Below are positions 13,883-21,438 of a stretch of 21,438 bases of DNA, piece by piece. Under the pieces are notes generated by a model. It was given only the letters and a program-made list of their open reading frames with translations. It did no database searches and was not told the DNA's origin. Source of the stretch: JANXSS01 sp043729515. GTDB lineage: Bacteria > Pseudomonadota > Gammaproteobacteria > Burkholderiales > Burkholderiaceae_D. The stretch spans positions 1 through 21,438 of the forward strand of contig JAYTLK010000103.1 of NCBI GenBank assembly GCA_043729515.1, given 5' to 3'. Numbering within the stretch: the stretch's first letter is position 1; each line of letters opens with the position of its first letter. Both the position numbers and the translations under genes were made by a program.

Positions 13883-14803
13883 ATGAGCGCCCCGATCGAT
13901 GCCGCACGGGTGCGCGCGATCTTTTCCCGGCCGGACCGGGTAATCGAATCCGCGTTCCTGCGGCGCGAAATCTCGAATCGCATGTTCGAACGGCTGGCGC
14001 TGGTACGGCTCGATCCATCCCGCGTGGTCGATGCGGGTTGCGGCGCGGGCGCCGATTTGCCAGCCCTGAAAAAACATTATCCGCAAGCGCAGGTGATCGG
14101 CCTGGACGCAGCGCAGGCAATGCTGCAGGAAGCACGCAGCGGCCAGCATGCGGCCCTGTCGTCGATGAATCGGCTGTTGTTGCAGTTGCTGCCTGCGCGA
14201 TTGAACGCTGCACGCGGCCTCGACGCTGGCCTACTGTGTGCCGACTTCGCCCGTTTGCCGATGGCCCCCAATGCCGCCGAACTGGTGTGGTCGAACCTGG
14301 CGCTGCACTGGCATCCCCAGCCGGACCGGGTCTTCGCGGAATGGCGCCGCATCTTGCGCGTCGATGGGCTGCTGATGTTTTCCTGTTTCGGTCCAGATAC
14401 TTTCCGCCAGTTGCGCAGCGCCTTTGCCAGCGCCGGCGCACCCGAGGCCGGCGCCCGCGTACTGCCGTTCGTCGACATGCACGACTTCGGCGACATGCTG
14501 GTGCAGGCCGGTTTCTCGACTCCGGTCATGGACATGGAAACCATCACCGTCACCTATGAATCGACCGATCGCCTGCTGGCCGACGTGCGCGCCTGGGGCG
14601 GCAATCCGCTGCTGAGCCGGCCGCGCGGGCTGCTCGGGCGCGGCACGTGGACGCGTTTCGACGCGGCACTCGATGCCCTGCGCGACGCCGACGGCAAGAT
14701 TCCGCTGACCTTCGAAGTGATTTACGGGCATGCCTTCCGGCCGGTGGCGAGGACGACCACCAGTGGTGAATCGATCATCCGGCTCGACCTGCGTCCCAAA
14801 TAG
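13883..14803 (+). CDS. bioC: BioC-like class I SAM-dependent methyltransferase
   Basis: A 306-residue class I methyltransferase. Motif I is VVDAGCGAGAD (48-58), the acidic motif II is VIGLDAA (71-77), and the post-I segment SNLALHWHPQPDRVFAEWRRILR (137-159) and FSCFGPDTFRQLR (166-178) match the malonyl-ACP O-methyltransferase BioC/NDUFAF5 group. BioC methylates malonyl-ACP to start pimelate synthesis for biotin. No other bio gene is in the window, so the biotin role is inferred from similarity and the symbol is tentative. ATG 13883 is chosen because relatives begin near MSAPID; ATG 13865 and GTG 13832 are alternatives, none with a strong binding site. It is divergent from comF. Confidence 0.75.
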   Translation: MSAPIDAARVRAIFSRPDRVIESAFLRREISNRMFERLALVRLDPSRVVDAGCGAGADLPALKKHYPQAQVIGLDAAQAMLQEARSGQHAALSSMNRLLLQLLPARLNAARGLDAGLLCADFARLPMAPNAAELVWSNLALHWHPQPDRVFAEWRRILRVDGLLMFSCFGPDTFRQLRSAFASAGAPEAGARVLPFVDMHDFGDMLVQAGFSTPVMDMETITVTYESTDRLLADVRAWGGNPLLSRPRGLLGRGTWTRFDAALDALRDADGKIPLTFEVIYGHAFRPVARTTTSGESIIRLDLRPK

Positions 14804-14933
14804 TCGTGGCGTGCACCGGATGGCCTGGCAGGCACGGGCGCAGAGGCGCAGGGAACATTTTGTCAGCGCCGCGACGGGTGTGTCCGTGCGGCTGTGCCAC
14901 ACGCTTTTAGATGCATTACGGCAGTGATTACGC

Positions 14934-14963
14934 TTGATAACAATTCAGTATTCGCCTTATACT
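14934..14963 (+). promoter_or_regulatory. Sigma-70 promoter of the cytochrome oxidase operon
   Basis: TTGATA (14934-14939, five of six) and TATACT (14958-14963, five of six) are separated by 18 bp. They precede the DUF2244 ATG by about 53 bases, and no other gene lies in between. This is the best promoter seen in the window and probably drives DUF2244 and ctaC onwards. Confidence 0.7.
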
Positions 14964-15016
14964 TGCACGGTTTTTCATGACGCCGGCATCGCGAGGTTTT
15001 TTTGACGAGGTGTGCA

Positions 15017-15484
15017 ATGGCAGAGCAGCGTACGGATGGATGCAACGGTCAGCGTGAGTGGATTCTCCGCCGCAACTGCTCGATCACACCGCGCCAGCTG
15101 GTGCAGGCCTACGCGGTTTTGTGTACTGTCTCGTTTTCCGTGGCCGCATTCTTCACCTGGCATGGCGCCTGGTACGTGCTGTGTTTCGCGGTGCTGGAAA
15201 TGACGGCGGTCGGCGCGGCGTTCCTGGTCTGGGCGCGGCATGCAACGGACCGCGAGCGGGTGGCGCTGGATGCGGATTGCCTCCTGATCGAACTGGTGGA
15301 CGCCGAACGGGCGCGCCAGTTCCGGCTCGATCCGCGCACCACGCGCATCGGCATGCCGGCAGCCTACCACCGGCTCATCACGGTCGAGGAACAGGGCAAG
15401 ACAGTGGAAATAGGCCGGTTCCTGACGGCCTTTCGGCGTCGGCAGTTCGCCGACGAATTGCGCAGCGCCCTGGCGCCGTACTAG
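15017..15484 (+). CDS. DUF2244 domain-containing membrane protein
   Basis: A 155-residue DUF2244 protein with two adjacent transmembrane segments (about residues 31-48 and 52-73) followed by a soluble C-terminal part containing DADCLLIELVDAERARQFRLD, RIGMPA and EIGRFL. The function is unknown. In Burkholderiales and alphaproteobacteria this family sits beside cytochrome oxidase genes, and here it is the first gene of that operon, 57 bp before ctaC, so a role in oxidase assembly or regulation is a fair inference. GAGG stands 6 bases before the ATG at 15017; the frame extends to a TTG at 15002 but that start is less likely. Its stop is followed by an AT-rich spacer without a terminator. Confidence 0.88.
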   Translation: MAEQRTDGCNGQREWILRRNCSITPRQLVQAYAVLCTVSFSVAAFFTWHGAWYVLCFAVLEMTAVGAAFLVWARHATDRERVALDADCLLIELVDAERARQFRLDPRTTRIGMPAAYHRLITVEEQGKTVEIGRFLTAFRRRQFADELRSALAPY

Positions 15485-15541
15485 GAACGCTGTCGGAGTC
15501 CGGCAGTCGCGTGACAGAATTTTAATTGGGGTACTGGGAAT

Positions 15542-16705
15542 ATGATGAAACTTGCGCAGCGCATTCAATCGATGGTGCTGGGTGCATCGCTCCTGGCAGC
15601 AACGCTGCCGGCCGCGGCGGTGACCGACAGTGTGGGTGGCCCGGCCGTGCGGGCATTGAATTTCCAGACGCCGGTCACGCCGATCGCGTCCCAGATCTAT
15701 TCGTTGCACACCCTGATGCTGGTGATCTGCCTGGTCATCTTCGTGGCCGTGTTCGGCGTCATGTTCTATTCGATCCTGAAGCATCGCAAGTCGCTCGGCC
15801 ACAAATCGGCCACCTTCCATGAAAGCACGACGGTCGAGATCGCCTGGACCGTGGTGCCGTTCCTGATCGTCATCGGCATGGCGCTGCCGGCCACCAAGAC
15901 GGTCGTCGCCATGAAGGACACCTCGAACGCCGACCTGACCATCAAGGCCACCGGCATGCAGTGGAAATGGGGCTATGACTACCTGAAGGGCGAAGGCGAA
16001 GGCATTTCGTTCCTGTCGAACCTGTCGACCCCGCGCGAGCAGGTCAACGACGCCAGCAAGCCGAAGAACAATGAATACCTGCTCGAAGTCGACAATGAAG
16101 TCGTGGTACCGGTCAACAAGAAGGTGCGCATCGTCACTACTGCCAACGACGTCATCCATGCCTGGGCCGTCCCGTCCTTCGGCGTCAAGCAGGATGCGAT
16201 CCCCGGCTTCGTGCGCGACACCTGGTTCAAGGCCGAAAAGGTTGGTGTCTATCGTGGTCAGTGTTCCGAGCTGTGCGGCAAGGAACATGCCTTCATGCCG
16301 ATCGTGGTCAATGTCGTCTCGGCTGCCGATTACACGAAATGGGTCGATGGCAAGAAGAAGGAAATGGCCTCCAAGGCCGATGATCCGAACAAGGTCTGGA
16401 CTGTCGATGAACTGAAGACCCGCGGTGCCCAGGTGTATGCAACCAATTGCGTTGCCTGCCACCAGGCGACCGGCAAGGGCGTGCCGGGTGCATTCCCGGC
16501 CCTCGATGGTGATGCCGTGGTAAATGGTCCGAAACCGCCGCAGATCAACATTCTCTTGAACGGCAAGAATGCGATGCCGGCCTGGAAGGGCGTGCTGTCG
16601 GACACCGAGATCGCCGCCGTCATTACCTACACCCGCAACAACTGGTCGAACCATGCTGCTGAAAACATCGTTCAACCGGCTGAAGTCCTCGCTGCGCGCA
16701 AATAA
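15542..16705 (+). CDS. ctaC: Cytochrome c oxidase subunit II with fused cytochrome c domain
   Basis: A 387-residue subunit II of the aa3-type oxidase (caa3-like, with a covalent heme c). A signal peptide (about 1-26) is followed by two transmembrane helices (about 55-78 and 98-120). The CuA domain has ligands His206, Cys241, Glu243, Cys245, His249 and Met252 (GQCSELCGKEHAFMP). The C-terminal cytochrome c domain has CVACH at 303-307 and Met345 (NAMPAW) as the probable axial ligand. It receives electrons from cytochrome c and passes them to subunit I. The tandem ATG start follows a G-rich stretch (GGGG about 12 bases away). It is complete, with all metal ligands intact, and 23 bp ahead of ctaD. 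Confidence 0.97.
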   Translation: MMKLAQRIQSMVLGASLLAATLPAAAVTDSVGGPAVRALNFQTPVTPIASQIYSLHTLMLVICLVIFVAVFGVMFYSILKHRKSLGHKSATFHESTTVEIAWTVVPFLIVIGMALPATKTVVAMKDTSNADLTIKATGMQWKWGYDYLKGEGEGISFLSNLSTPREQVNDASKPKNNEYLLEVDNEVVVPVNKKVRIVTTANDVIHAWAVPSFGVKQDAIPGFVRDTWFKAEKVGVYRGQCSELCGKEHAFMPIVVNVVSAADYTKWVDGKKKEMASKADDPNKVWTVDELKTRGAQVYATNCVACHQATGKGVPGAFPALDGDAVVNGPKPPQINILLNGKNAMPAWKGVLSDTEIAAVITYTRNNWSNHAAENIVQPAEVLAARK

Positions 16706-16728
16706 GAAACCGACACTAGGAGAATGAG

Positions 16729-18348
16729 ATGAGTACAACCGTCATCGATCACGGACACGGTCATTCGCACGACGCGCATGCCGGACACGGCCACGACGAG
16801 CATCATGGCGCGCCAACCGGCTGGCGCCGCTGGCTGTTTGCCACCAACCACAAGGACATCGGCACGCTGTACCTCTGGTTCTCCTTCATCATGTTGCTCT
16901 CGGGCGGCGTGCTGGCCATGGGCATCCGGGCCGAACTGTTCAGCCCTGGGCTGCAATTTTTCCAGCCGGAGTTCTTCAACCAGCTGACCACGATGCATGG
17001 CCTGATCATGGTGTTCGGCGCGATCATGCCGGCCTTCGTCGGTTTCGCCAACTGGATGATTCCGCTGCAGATCGGCGCCTCCGACATGGCCTTTGCCCGG
17101 ATGAACAACTTCTCGTTCTGGCTGCTGCCGCCGGCGGCGATCCTGCTGGTGTCGTCCTTCCTGGTGCCGGGCGGCGCGCCGGCCGGCGGCTGGACGATGT
17201 ATGCACCGCTGTCGACCCAGATGGGCATCGGCATGGACATGGCGATTTTCGCGATGCACATCATGGGCGCCTCGTCGATCATGGGGTCCATCAACATCAT
17301 CACCACGATTCTGAACATGCGCGCACCAGGCATGACGCTGATGAAGCTGCCAATGTTCTGCTGGACCTGGCTCATCACTGCCTACCTGCTGATCGCCGTC
17401 ATGCCTGTTCTGGCCGGCGCCATCACCATGACCTTGACGGATCGTCATTTCGGCACCTCGTTCTTCAACGCCGCCGGTGGCGGTGACCCGGTCATGTACC
17501 AGCACATCTTCTGGTTCTTCGGTCATCCCGAGGTCTACATCATGATCCTGCCGGCCTTCGGCATCATCTCGCACATCATCCCGGCGTTTGCTCGCAAGAC
17601 CCTGTTCGGTTATGCCTCGATGGTCTATGCCACCTCGTCGATCGCGATCCTGTCCTTCATCGTCTGGGCGCACCATATGTTCACCACCGGCATGCCGGTG
17701 ACCGGCCAGCTGTTCTTCATGTATGCCACGATGTTGATTGCGGTGCCGACCGGCGTGAAGGTGTTCAACTGGATCGCCACCATGTGGCGCGGCTCGATGA
17801 CCTTCGAGACCCCGATGCTGTTCGCGATCGGCTTCATCTTCGTCTTCACCATGGGCGGCTTCACCGGCCTGATCCTGGCGGTCACGCCGATCGACATCGA
17901 GCTTCAGGACACGTATTACGTGGTGGCGCACTTCCACTACGTGCTGGTGGCGGGTTCCTTGTTCGCGATGTTCGCCGGCTTCTATTACTGGGGTCCGAAA
18001 TGGACCGGTTACATGTACAACGAAGCGCGCGGCAAATTCCATTTCTGGGCCTCGCTGATCACCTTCAACATCACGTTTTTCCCAATGCATTTTCTCGGAT
18101 TGGCCGGCATGCCGCGCCGCTACGCCGACTATCCGGCGCAGTTCACCGATTTCAACATGGTCGCCTCGATCGGCGCGTTGGGTTTCGGCCTGTCGCAGGT
18201 GTATTTCCTGTTTGCCGTGATCATCCCGTCGATCCGCGGCGGCGAGAAAGCAGCGGCCAAGCCATGGGAAGGTGCAGAGGGCCTGGAATGGACCGTGCCG
18301 AGCCCGGCGCCATTCCATACCTTCGAAACCCCACCGCTGGTGAAGTGA
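16729..18348 (+). CDS. ctaD: Cytochrome c oxidase subunit I
   Basis: A 539-residue heme-copper oxidase catalytic subunit with twelve transmembrane helices. Ligands are His90 and His403 for heme a, His401 for heme a3, and His266, His315 and His316 for CuB, with the cross-linked Tyr270 (GHPEVY). D-channel residues Asp119 and Asn126 (GASDMAFARMNN) and Glu268, and the K-channel Lys344 are present, so it is a fully equipped A1-type proton pump. The N-terminal tail before helix 1 is remarkably His-rich (nine His between residues 8 and 26), a feature of some Burkholderiales subunits that might bind copper or other metals. AGGAG lies 9 bases before the ATG. Confidence 0.98.
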   Translation: MSTTVIDHGHGHSHDAHAGHGHDEHHGAPTGWRRWLFATNHKDIGTLYLWFSFIMLLSGGVLAMGIRAELFSPGLQFFQPEFFNQLTTMHGLIMVFGAIMPAFVGFANWMIPLQIGASDMAFARMNNFSFWLLPPAAILLVSSFLVPGGAPAGGWTMYAPLSTQMGIGMDMAIFAMHIMGASSIMGSINIITTILNMRAPGMTLMKLPMFCWTWLITAYLLIAVMPVLAGAITMTLTDRHFGTSFFNAAGGGDPVMYQHIFWFFGHPEVYIMILPAFGIISHIIPAFARKTLFGYASMVYATSSIAILSFIVWAHHMFTTGMPVTGQLFFMYATMLIAVPTGVKVFNWIATMWRGSMTFETPMLFAIGFIFVFTMGGFTGLILAVTPIDIELQDTYYVVAHFHYVLVAGSLFAMFAGFYYWGPKWTGYMYNEARGKFHFWASLITFNITFFPMHFLGLAGMPRRYADYPAQFTDFNMVASIGALGFGLSQVYFLFAVIIPSIRGGEKAAAKPWEGAEGLEWTVPSPAPFHTFETPPLVK

Positions 18349-18379
18349 TCCGACCCGTAGAAACCAACAGAGTCTGCAC

Positions 18380-18484
18380 ATGAGCCAGCCAAAGAAACCG
18401 AGCAACCTGCGAACCGCGCTGATCCTGGCGTCGATCGCGGTGCTGTTTTTCATCGGCGTCATTGCCAGAAGGATATGGTTCTAG
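18380..18484 (+). CDS. 34-residue cytochrome oxidase small assembly protein
   Basis: A tiny gene of 34 codons plus stop: a short polar N-terminus with PKKP, one transmembrane segment (about residues 12-28, LILASIAVLFFIGVI) and a basic end RRIWF. Its position between ctaD and ctaG and its composition match the proteins annotated in Burkholderiales as cytochrome oxidase small assembly protein. It starts 31 bp after ctaD and ends 3 bp before ctaG, so a gene here is needed to explain the otherwise tight packing. The binding site is weak (ACAGAG). The role, presumably in CuB/heme insertion or complex assembly, is inferred from location. Confidence 0.85.
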   Translation: MSQPKKPSNLRTALILASIAVLFFIGVIARRIWF

Positions 18485-18487
18485 GCG

Positions 18488-19039
18488 ATGATGACCGATG
18501 GCGCACGGCGCCTGAATGGCCAGATGCTTGGCAAGCTGCTGGTGATCGCGGTGCTGATGTTTGGCTTCGGTTATGCGCTGGTGCCGATGTATAAGAAAAT
18601 CTGCGAGCTCACCGGCATCAATGTCCTGAGCGCCAAGGACGGGCTGGTCGAAGACATCGGCAACACGCAGATCGACCGTACCCGAACCATCACCGTCGAG
18701 TTCGACGCCAACGCGCACGGACCCTGGCGCTTCCGGCCGACGGTGCACAGCCTTCAAGTGCATCCGGGCGAAATGACGCAGGTGACGTACGAGGTGGTCA
18801 ACACCCAGGCGCGGGCAGTCGACGCGCAGGCGATACCAAGTTATGCGCCGCAGCAGGCAGCGGCGTATTTCAAGAAGGTCGAATGTTTTTGTTTCAAGCA
18901 GCAAACGTTGCAGCCGAATCAGGCAAAACAGATGCCGGTGGTGTTTTTCATCGATCCGAAGTTGCCGAAGGACGTGACGACGATTACGCTGTCATACACG
19001 TTTTTCGAGATCGCAGCGCCTGGCAAGAAATCAACCTAG
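18488..19039 (+). CDS. ctaG: Cytochrome c oxidase assembly protein CtaG (Cox11)
   Basis: A 183-residue Cox11-type copper chaperone that delivers copper to the CuB site of subunit I. One N-terminal membrane anchor (about 14-35) is followed by Cys39 (YKKICELTG) and a periplasmic immunoglobulin-like domain with the copper-binding CFCF motif (Cys133, Cys135). All three cysteines important in the family are present. It begins 3 bp after the small assembly gene, with a double ATG (18488 and 18491). Together with the PCu(A)C chaperone and SURF1 it makes up the local assembly machinery. Confidence 0.96.
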   Translation: MMTDGARRLNGQMLGKLLVIAVLMFGFGYALVPMYKKICELTGINVLSAKDGLVEDIGNTQIDRTRTITVEFDANAHGPWRFRPTVHSLQVHPGEMTQVTYEVVNTQARAVDAQAIPSYAPQQAAAYFKKVECFCFKQQTLQPNQAKQMPVVFFIDPKLPKDVTTITLSYTFFEIAAPGKKST

Positions 19040-19061
19040 GTGCCGTCGAGGAAAGAGCAGA

Positions 19062-19304
19062 ATGCGCATGAATGAAGAGCGCGAGCCGAGCGATCTGCCA
19101 CTGCCACCAAAGAGACGGCCGAGTTCCTTCGGTGCGACACTCAAGGCAGTGTTCTGGTCGTTCTTCGGTGTGCGCAAGCGCAGCGACTATGAACAGGATG
19201 CAGCCAGCCTGAACCCGGTGCACGTGCTGATCGCCGGCGTGATCGGCGCGTTGCTGTTCATCGGCGTGCTGATCGTGATCGTGCGGCTGGTGGTTGCAAA
19301 ATAG
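19062..19304 (+). CDS. DUF2970 domain-containing small membrane protein
   Basis: An 80-residue protein of the DUF2970 family. It has a charged, Pro-rich N-terminus, the family block LKAVFWSFFGVRKRSDYEQD (about 27-46) and one C-terminal transmembrane segment (about 52-78). GAGGAAAGAG stands before the ATG. The function is unknown, but the gene regularly lies between ctaG and ctaE in betaproteobacteria, so it may be an accessory or assembly factor of the oxidase. A second in-frame ATG at 19068 is possible. Confidence 0.88.
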   Translation: MRMNEEREPSDLPLPPKRRPSSFGATLKAVFWSFFGVRKRSDYEQDAASLNPVHVLIAGVIGALLFIGVLIVIVRLVVAK

Positions 19305-19385
19305 TCGCGAAGTATCCGCAAAGTAGTCGCAAAACAGGTTTTGCAAGACGAATCATCAATTTGAAATCCGTATCGGGAGATGGAC

Positions 19386-20246
19386 ATGAGTACTCCGCAC
19401 GCGAATGCCCCTTATTACTTCGTACCCGGCCCGTCGCAATGGCCGGTACTGGCAGGCGCGTCGCTGCTGTTGACGATGGCTGGCGCTGCTGCTTGGGTCA
19501 ATGGCATTCCTTGGGGCATGTATGCGAACCTGGCCGGCATTCTCGGTTTTCTGGTCGTGCTGTATTACTGGTTCGGCCAAGCGATCTCCGAATCCGAGGG
19601 CGGTCTCTACAATGCCCGCATCGATGTGTCCTATCGCTGGAGCATGAGCTGGTTCATTTTTTCCGAAGTCATGTTCTTCGCCGGTTTTTTCGGCGCCCTG
19701 TTCTACGCCCGCACCATCACCATGCCATGGCTGGGTGACCTCGATCACAAGCTGATCTGGCCGGATTTCGGCGCGGTCTGGGGCTCCACCGGTCCGGCTG
19801 GCACCGTCGAGCCATTCCGTACGATGGGGCCGTTTCCGATCCCAACCATCAACACCGCTCTGTTGCTGACCTCGGGCGTGACCCTGACGATCTCGCATCA
19901 CGCACTGCGCCTGGGACACCGCGGCAAGACTGCCTTCTGGCTGGCCGCGACAATTCTGCTGGGCGCAGTCTTCATGGGTTTCCAGGCGTATGAATATGCG
20001 CATGCCTATCATGAGCTGAACCTGAAGCTGACCTCCGGCGTGTATGGCTCGACCTTTTTCATGCTGACCGGCTTCCATGGTTTCCACGTGACGTTGGGCG
20101 CGATCATGTTGTCGGTGGTGTTGTATCGCGTGATGAAAGGGCATTTCACCGCTGACCATCACTTCGGTTTCGAAGGTGCCGCGTGGTATTGGCACTTTGT
20201 CGACGTTGTCTGGCTTGGATTATATGTAGTGGTGTACTGGTTGTAA
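19386..20246 (+). CDS. ctaE: Cytochrome c oxidase subunit III
   Basis: A 286-residue subunit III with seven predicted transmembrane helices. It stabilises the catalytic core and its proton uptake. Conserved features are Glu94 (FIFSEVMFFAGFF), the histidines in LTGFHGFHVTLG and the final WYWHFVDVVWLGLYVVVYWL. I place the start at 19386 (MSTPHANAP) because GGGAG lies 6 bases upstream of it; the in-frame ATG at 19380 directly abuts that binding site and so cannot be served by it. It is the last gene of the oxidase operon and is followed by a strong terminator. Confidence 0.97.
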   Translation: MSTPHANAPYYFVPGPSQWPVLAGASLLLTMAGAAAWVNGIPWGMYANLAGILGFLVVLYYWFGQAISESEGGLYNARIDVSYRWSMSWFIFSEVMFFAGFFGALFYARTITMPWLGDLDHKLIWPDFGAVWGSTGPAGTVEPFRTMGPFPIPTINTALLLTSGVTLTISHHALRLGHRGKTAFWLAATILLGAVFMGFQAYEYAHAYHELNLKLTSGVYGSTFFMLTGFHGFHVTLGAIMLSVVLYRVMKGHFTADHHFGFEGAAWYWHFVDVVWLGLYVVVYWL

Positions 20247-20270
20247 GGCACCGCCGGACGCGGTCAACGG

Positions 20271-20299
20271 AAAAAGCCGCACTTCGGTGCGGCTTTTTT
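20271..20299 (+). terminator. Intrinsic terminator of the cytochrome oxidase operon (UUCG loop)
   Basis: A perfect 12-bp stem, AAAAAGCCGCAC (20271-20282) with GTGCGGCTTTTT (20287-20298), is closed by a TTCG tetraloop and followed by a T-run. The A-run makes it usable from the minus strand as well, where it would end the twin-transmembrane gene. Confidence 0.96.
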
Positions 20300-20334
20300 C
20301 TTTCGCCCACGGCTATCCGTGCGCCGCTGCGTTG

Positions 20335-20535
20335 TCAGCGAATGCCGGTGGGCTCGATGATGCCGAAATGATTCGCCACCAGCAGCAGCAGGAACAGCGT
20401 GATCGAAAAGCCGACCCGAAAAGCAAGCGCCTTGACGGTACGATTGCTTTTTCCCTTGTCACGCATCAGGAAAAACAAGGCGGATGCCAAACTGCCGATG
20501 ATCAGGATGAAGGCGATGGCAACGAGGATTCTCAT
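20335..20535 (-). CDS. Twin transmembrane protein (DUF2909 type)
   Basis: A 66-residue protein consisting of two hydrophobic helices (about residues 3-22 and 38-56) joined by a basic loop (MRDKGKSNRTVK), as in the DUF2909 twin-transmembrane family. It is typically found between ctaE and surf1 in betaproteobacteria, as here, but on the opposite strand. The frame is open further upstream to 20748, across the divergent surf1 gene; ATG 20535 is chosen because the family begins at MRILVA. No clear ribosome binding site is visible. The function is unknown, and a link to oxidase biogenesis is by position only. Confidence 0.85.
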   Translation of the reverse strand: MRILVAIAFILIIGSLASALFFLMRDKGKSNRTVKALAFRVGFSITLFLLLLVANHFGIIEPTGIR

Positions 20536-20649
20536 GGCAGCGATGCAGATTGAAATGCGGGCGACCTTCGGCGGGATGCGGCAATGCCGAGCGGTGGGGC
20601 AGGGGCTGCGCAGGAACATCCGCGCGGCACTGGACAAGGCAATATTGTA

Positions 20650-21432
20650 ATGCGATTCTCCGACGCGCTTCGTTTCCGCTTTCGCCTGGTTCCCTTCATC
20701 GCCATGCTGGTAGTGGCGGCGATCGGCATCTCGCTTGGCCAGTGGCAATTGCGACGCGCCGACCAGAAACGCGCGATCGACGTAAAATTGAGGGAACGCA
20801 CGACAGCGCCGATGCTGCCTGCCGCATCCCTGGCGCCGGCGTCAGGGCCTTCGAGCGCACCCGGGTCGAAGGAACTGACCGGACAGGAAACAGATCCGTT
20901 CGAATTTCGCCGGGTGCAGGCGCGGGGGCAATTTCTGGTGGACCGACCTGTCTATCTCGACAACCGGCCATATCAAGGCCGGGCCGGACTATACGTGCTG
21001 ATGCCGTTTCGCCTGTCGGACAATGATCGGGTATTGCTGATCGAGCGCGGCTGGATCGCACGCGATCCGCGCGACCGGTTGCATGTGCCGCAGTTGAAGA
21101 CACCGTCCGGCGAGGTGACGATCGAAGGCACGCTGCGGCATTCGCCGGGCCGCACCATGCAACTCGGTACCGCCGCGCCGGTGCAGGCGGGCGCGATCGT
21201 GCAGAACGTCGACATCGGCGAACTCGGCAGGGCATTCGGCCTGCCGCTGCAGCCCTATCTGGTCGAACAGACGGTGGGCCCCGAAGACGGGCTGGTGCGC
21301 GACTGGCCGAAGCCGTCGAGCGGCATCGAGCGGCATCTGGGCTATGCATTTCAATGGTTTGCGCTGGCTGCGACAGCCTGCGTGTTTTTTGTAGTGACAG
21401 GATTCAAACGTGGAAAATCTGCAGGTACCTGA
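20650..21432 (+). CDS. SURF1 family cytochrome oxidase assembly protein
   Basis: A 260-residue SURF1/Shy1-type protein, which helps insert heme a into subunit I. There is an N-terminal transmembrane helix (about 13-30) leading into the GQWQLRRADQK motif, a periplasmic domain with FEFRRVQARGQF (84-95), VYLDNRPYQGRAGLYV (101-116) and LLIERGWIARD (129-139), and a C-terminal helix with HLGYAFQWFALA (229-240). A Pro/Ala/Ser-rich insert spans about 53-80. ATG 20650 fits the family start; the frame is open back to 20584 but those codons look non-coding. The ribosome binding site is weak (AAGG 10 bases away). The gene is complete, ending 6 bases before the window edge. Confidence 0.93.
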   Translation: MRFSDALRFRFRLVPFIAMLVVAAIGISLGQWQLRRADQKRAIDVKLRERTTAPMLPAASLAPASGPSSAPGSKELTGQETDPFEFRRVQARGQFLVDRPVYLDNRPYQGRAGLYVLMPFRLSDNDRVLLIERGWIARDPRDRLHVPQLKTPSGEVTIEGTLRHSPGRTMQLGTAAPVQAGAIVQNVDIGELGRAFGLPLQPYLVEQTVGPEDGLVRDWPKPSSGIERHLGYAFQWFALAATACVFFVVTGFKRGKSAGT

Positions 21433-21438
21433 GCGCAT

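Noticed and set aside
13747..14149. Upstream extension of the comF frame
   Set aside because: It runs antisense through the BioC-like gene, whose SAM motifs are clear; ComF homology begins only at about 13741-13747.
14975..16738. Long minus-strand open frame opposite DUF2244 and ctaC, and a similar one (16672-18462) opposite ctaD
   Set aside because: They are antisense shadows of GC-rich oxidase genes, rich in His, Arg and Gln, without any family resemblance.
19329..19344. Small inverted repeat GCAAAAC-AG-GTTTTGC between DUF2970 and ctaE
   Set aside because: The loop is only two bases and there is no T-run, so it is unlikely to terminate transcription within the oxidase operon.

Overview
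The window looks like a chromosomal segment of a GC-rich betaproteobacterium in the order Burkholderiales. Oxalobacteraceae (Herminiimonas, Collimonas or Noviherbaspirillum-like) is my best guess. The grounds are the cytochrome c oxidase gene order (DUF2244, ctaC with a fused cytochrome c domain, ctaD, a 34-residue protein, ctaG, DUF2970, ctaE, a DUF2909-type twin-transmembrane protein, SURF1) and the general protein style. Family assignment is inference; no rRNA gene is present to test it.

Region 1 (1-7612, minus strand) is a tight eight-gene operon. In transcription order it encodes an FAD-dependent oxidoreductase, a DUF1365 protein, a cyclopropane-fatty-acid-synthase-like methyltransferase, a chalcone-isomerase-like exported protein, an MFS_2/GPH-type transporter, a DUF3833 lipoprotein, a short-chain dehydrogenase and an NTF2/SnoaL-like protein. 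Four junctions are 4-base ATGA overlaps and a fifth has a 4-base gap. The set looks like a membrane-lipid modification pathway, related to clusters that elsewhere are controlled by an RpoE/ChrR singlet-oxygen sigma system. The methyltransferase lacks two of the five bicarbonate ligands of E. coli Cfa, so its product may not be a cyclopropane ring. A perfect 11-bp inverted repeat lies upstream of the operon, and a 12-copy 7-bp tandem repeat lies just beyond its end.

Region 2 (7885-9920) holds an exported glutathione peroxidase (minus), a poorly coding 480-bp spacer, and a diiron ferritin-like protein with acyl-ACP-desaturase-type motifs (plus), closed by a strong terminator. Peroxide defence and a possible lipid-oxidising enzyme next to region 1 fit a shared lipid/oxidative-stress theme.

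Region 3 (9994-13747) holds rfaE2 (LPS heptose activation) coupled by ATGA to a rhizobial-type (class 3) L-asparaginase on the plus strand. Convergent to them is a minus-strand group: comF, trmL and a PCu(A)C copper chaperone, with a possible small coupled ORF after it.

Region 4 (13883-21432) holds a BioC-like methyltransferase, then the aa3 cytochrome c oxidase operon with a visible sigma-70 promoter and a UUCG-loop terminator, then the divergent pair twin-TM protein/SURF1. CtaG, SURF1 and probably the PCu(A)C chaperone of region 3 serve oxidase assembly (copper and heme insertion).
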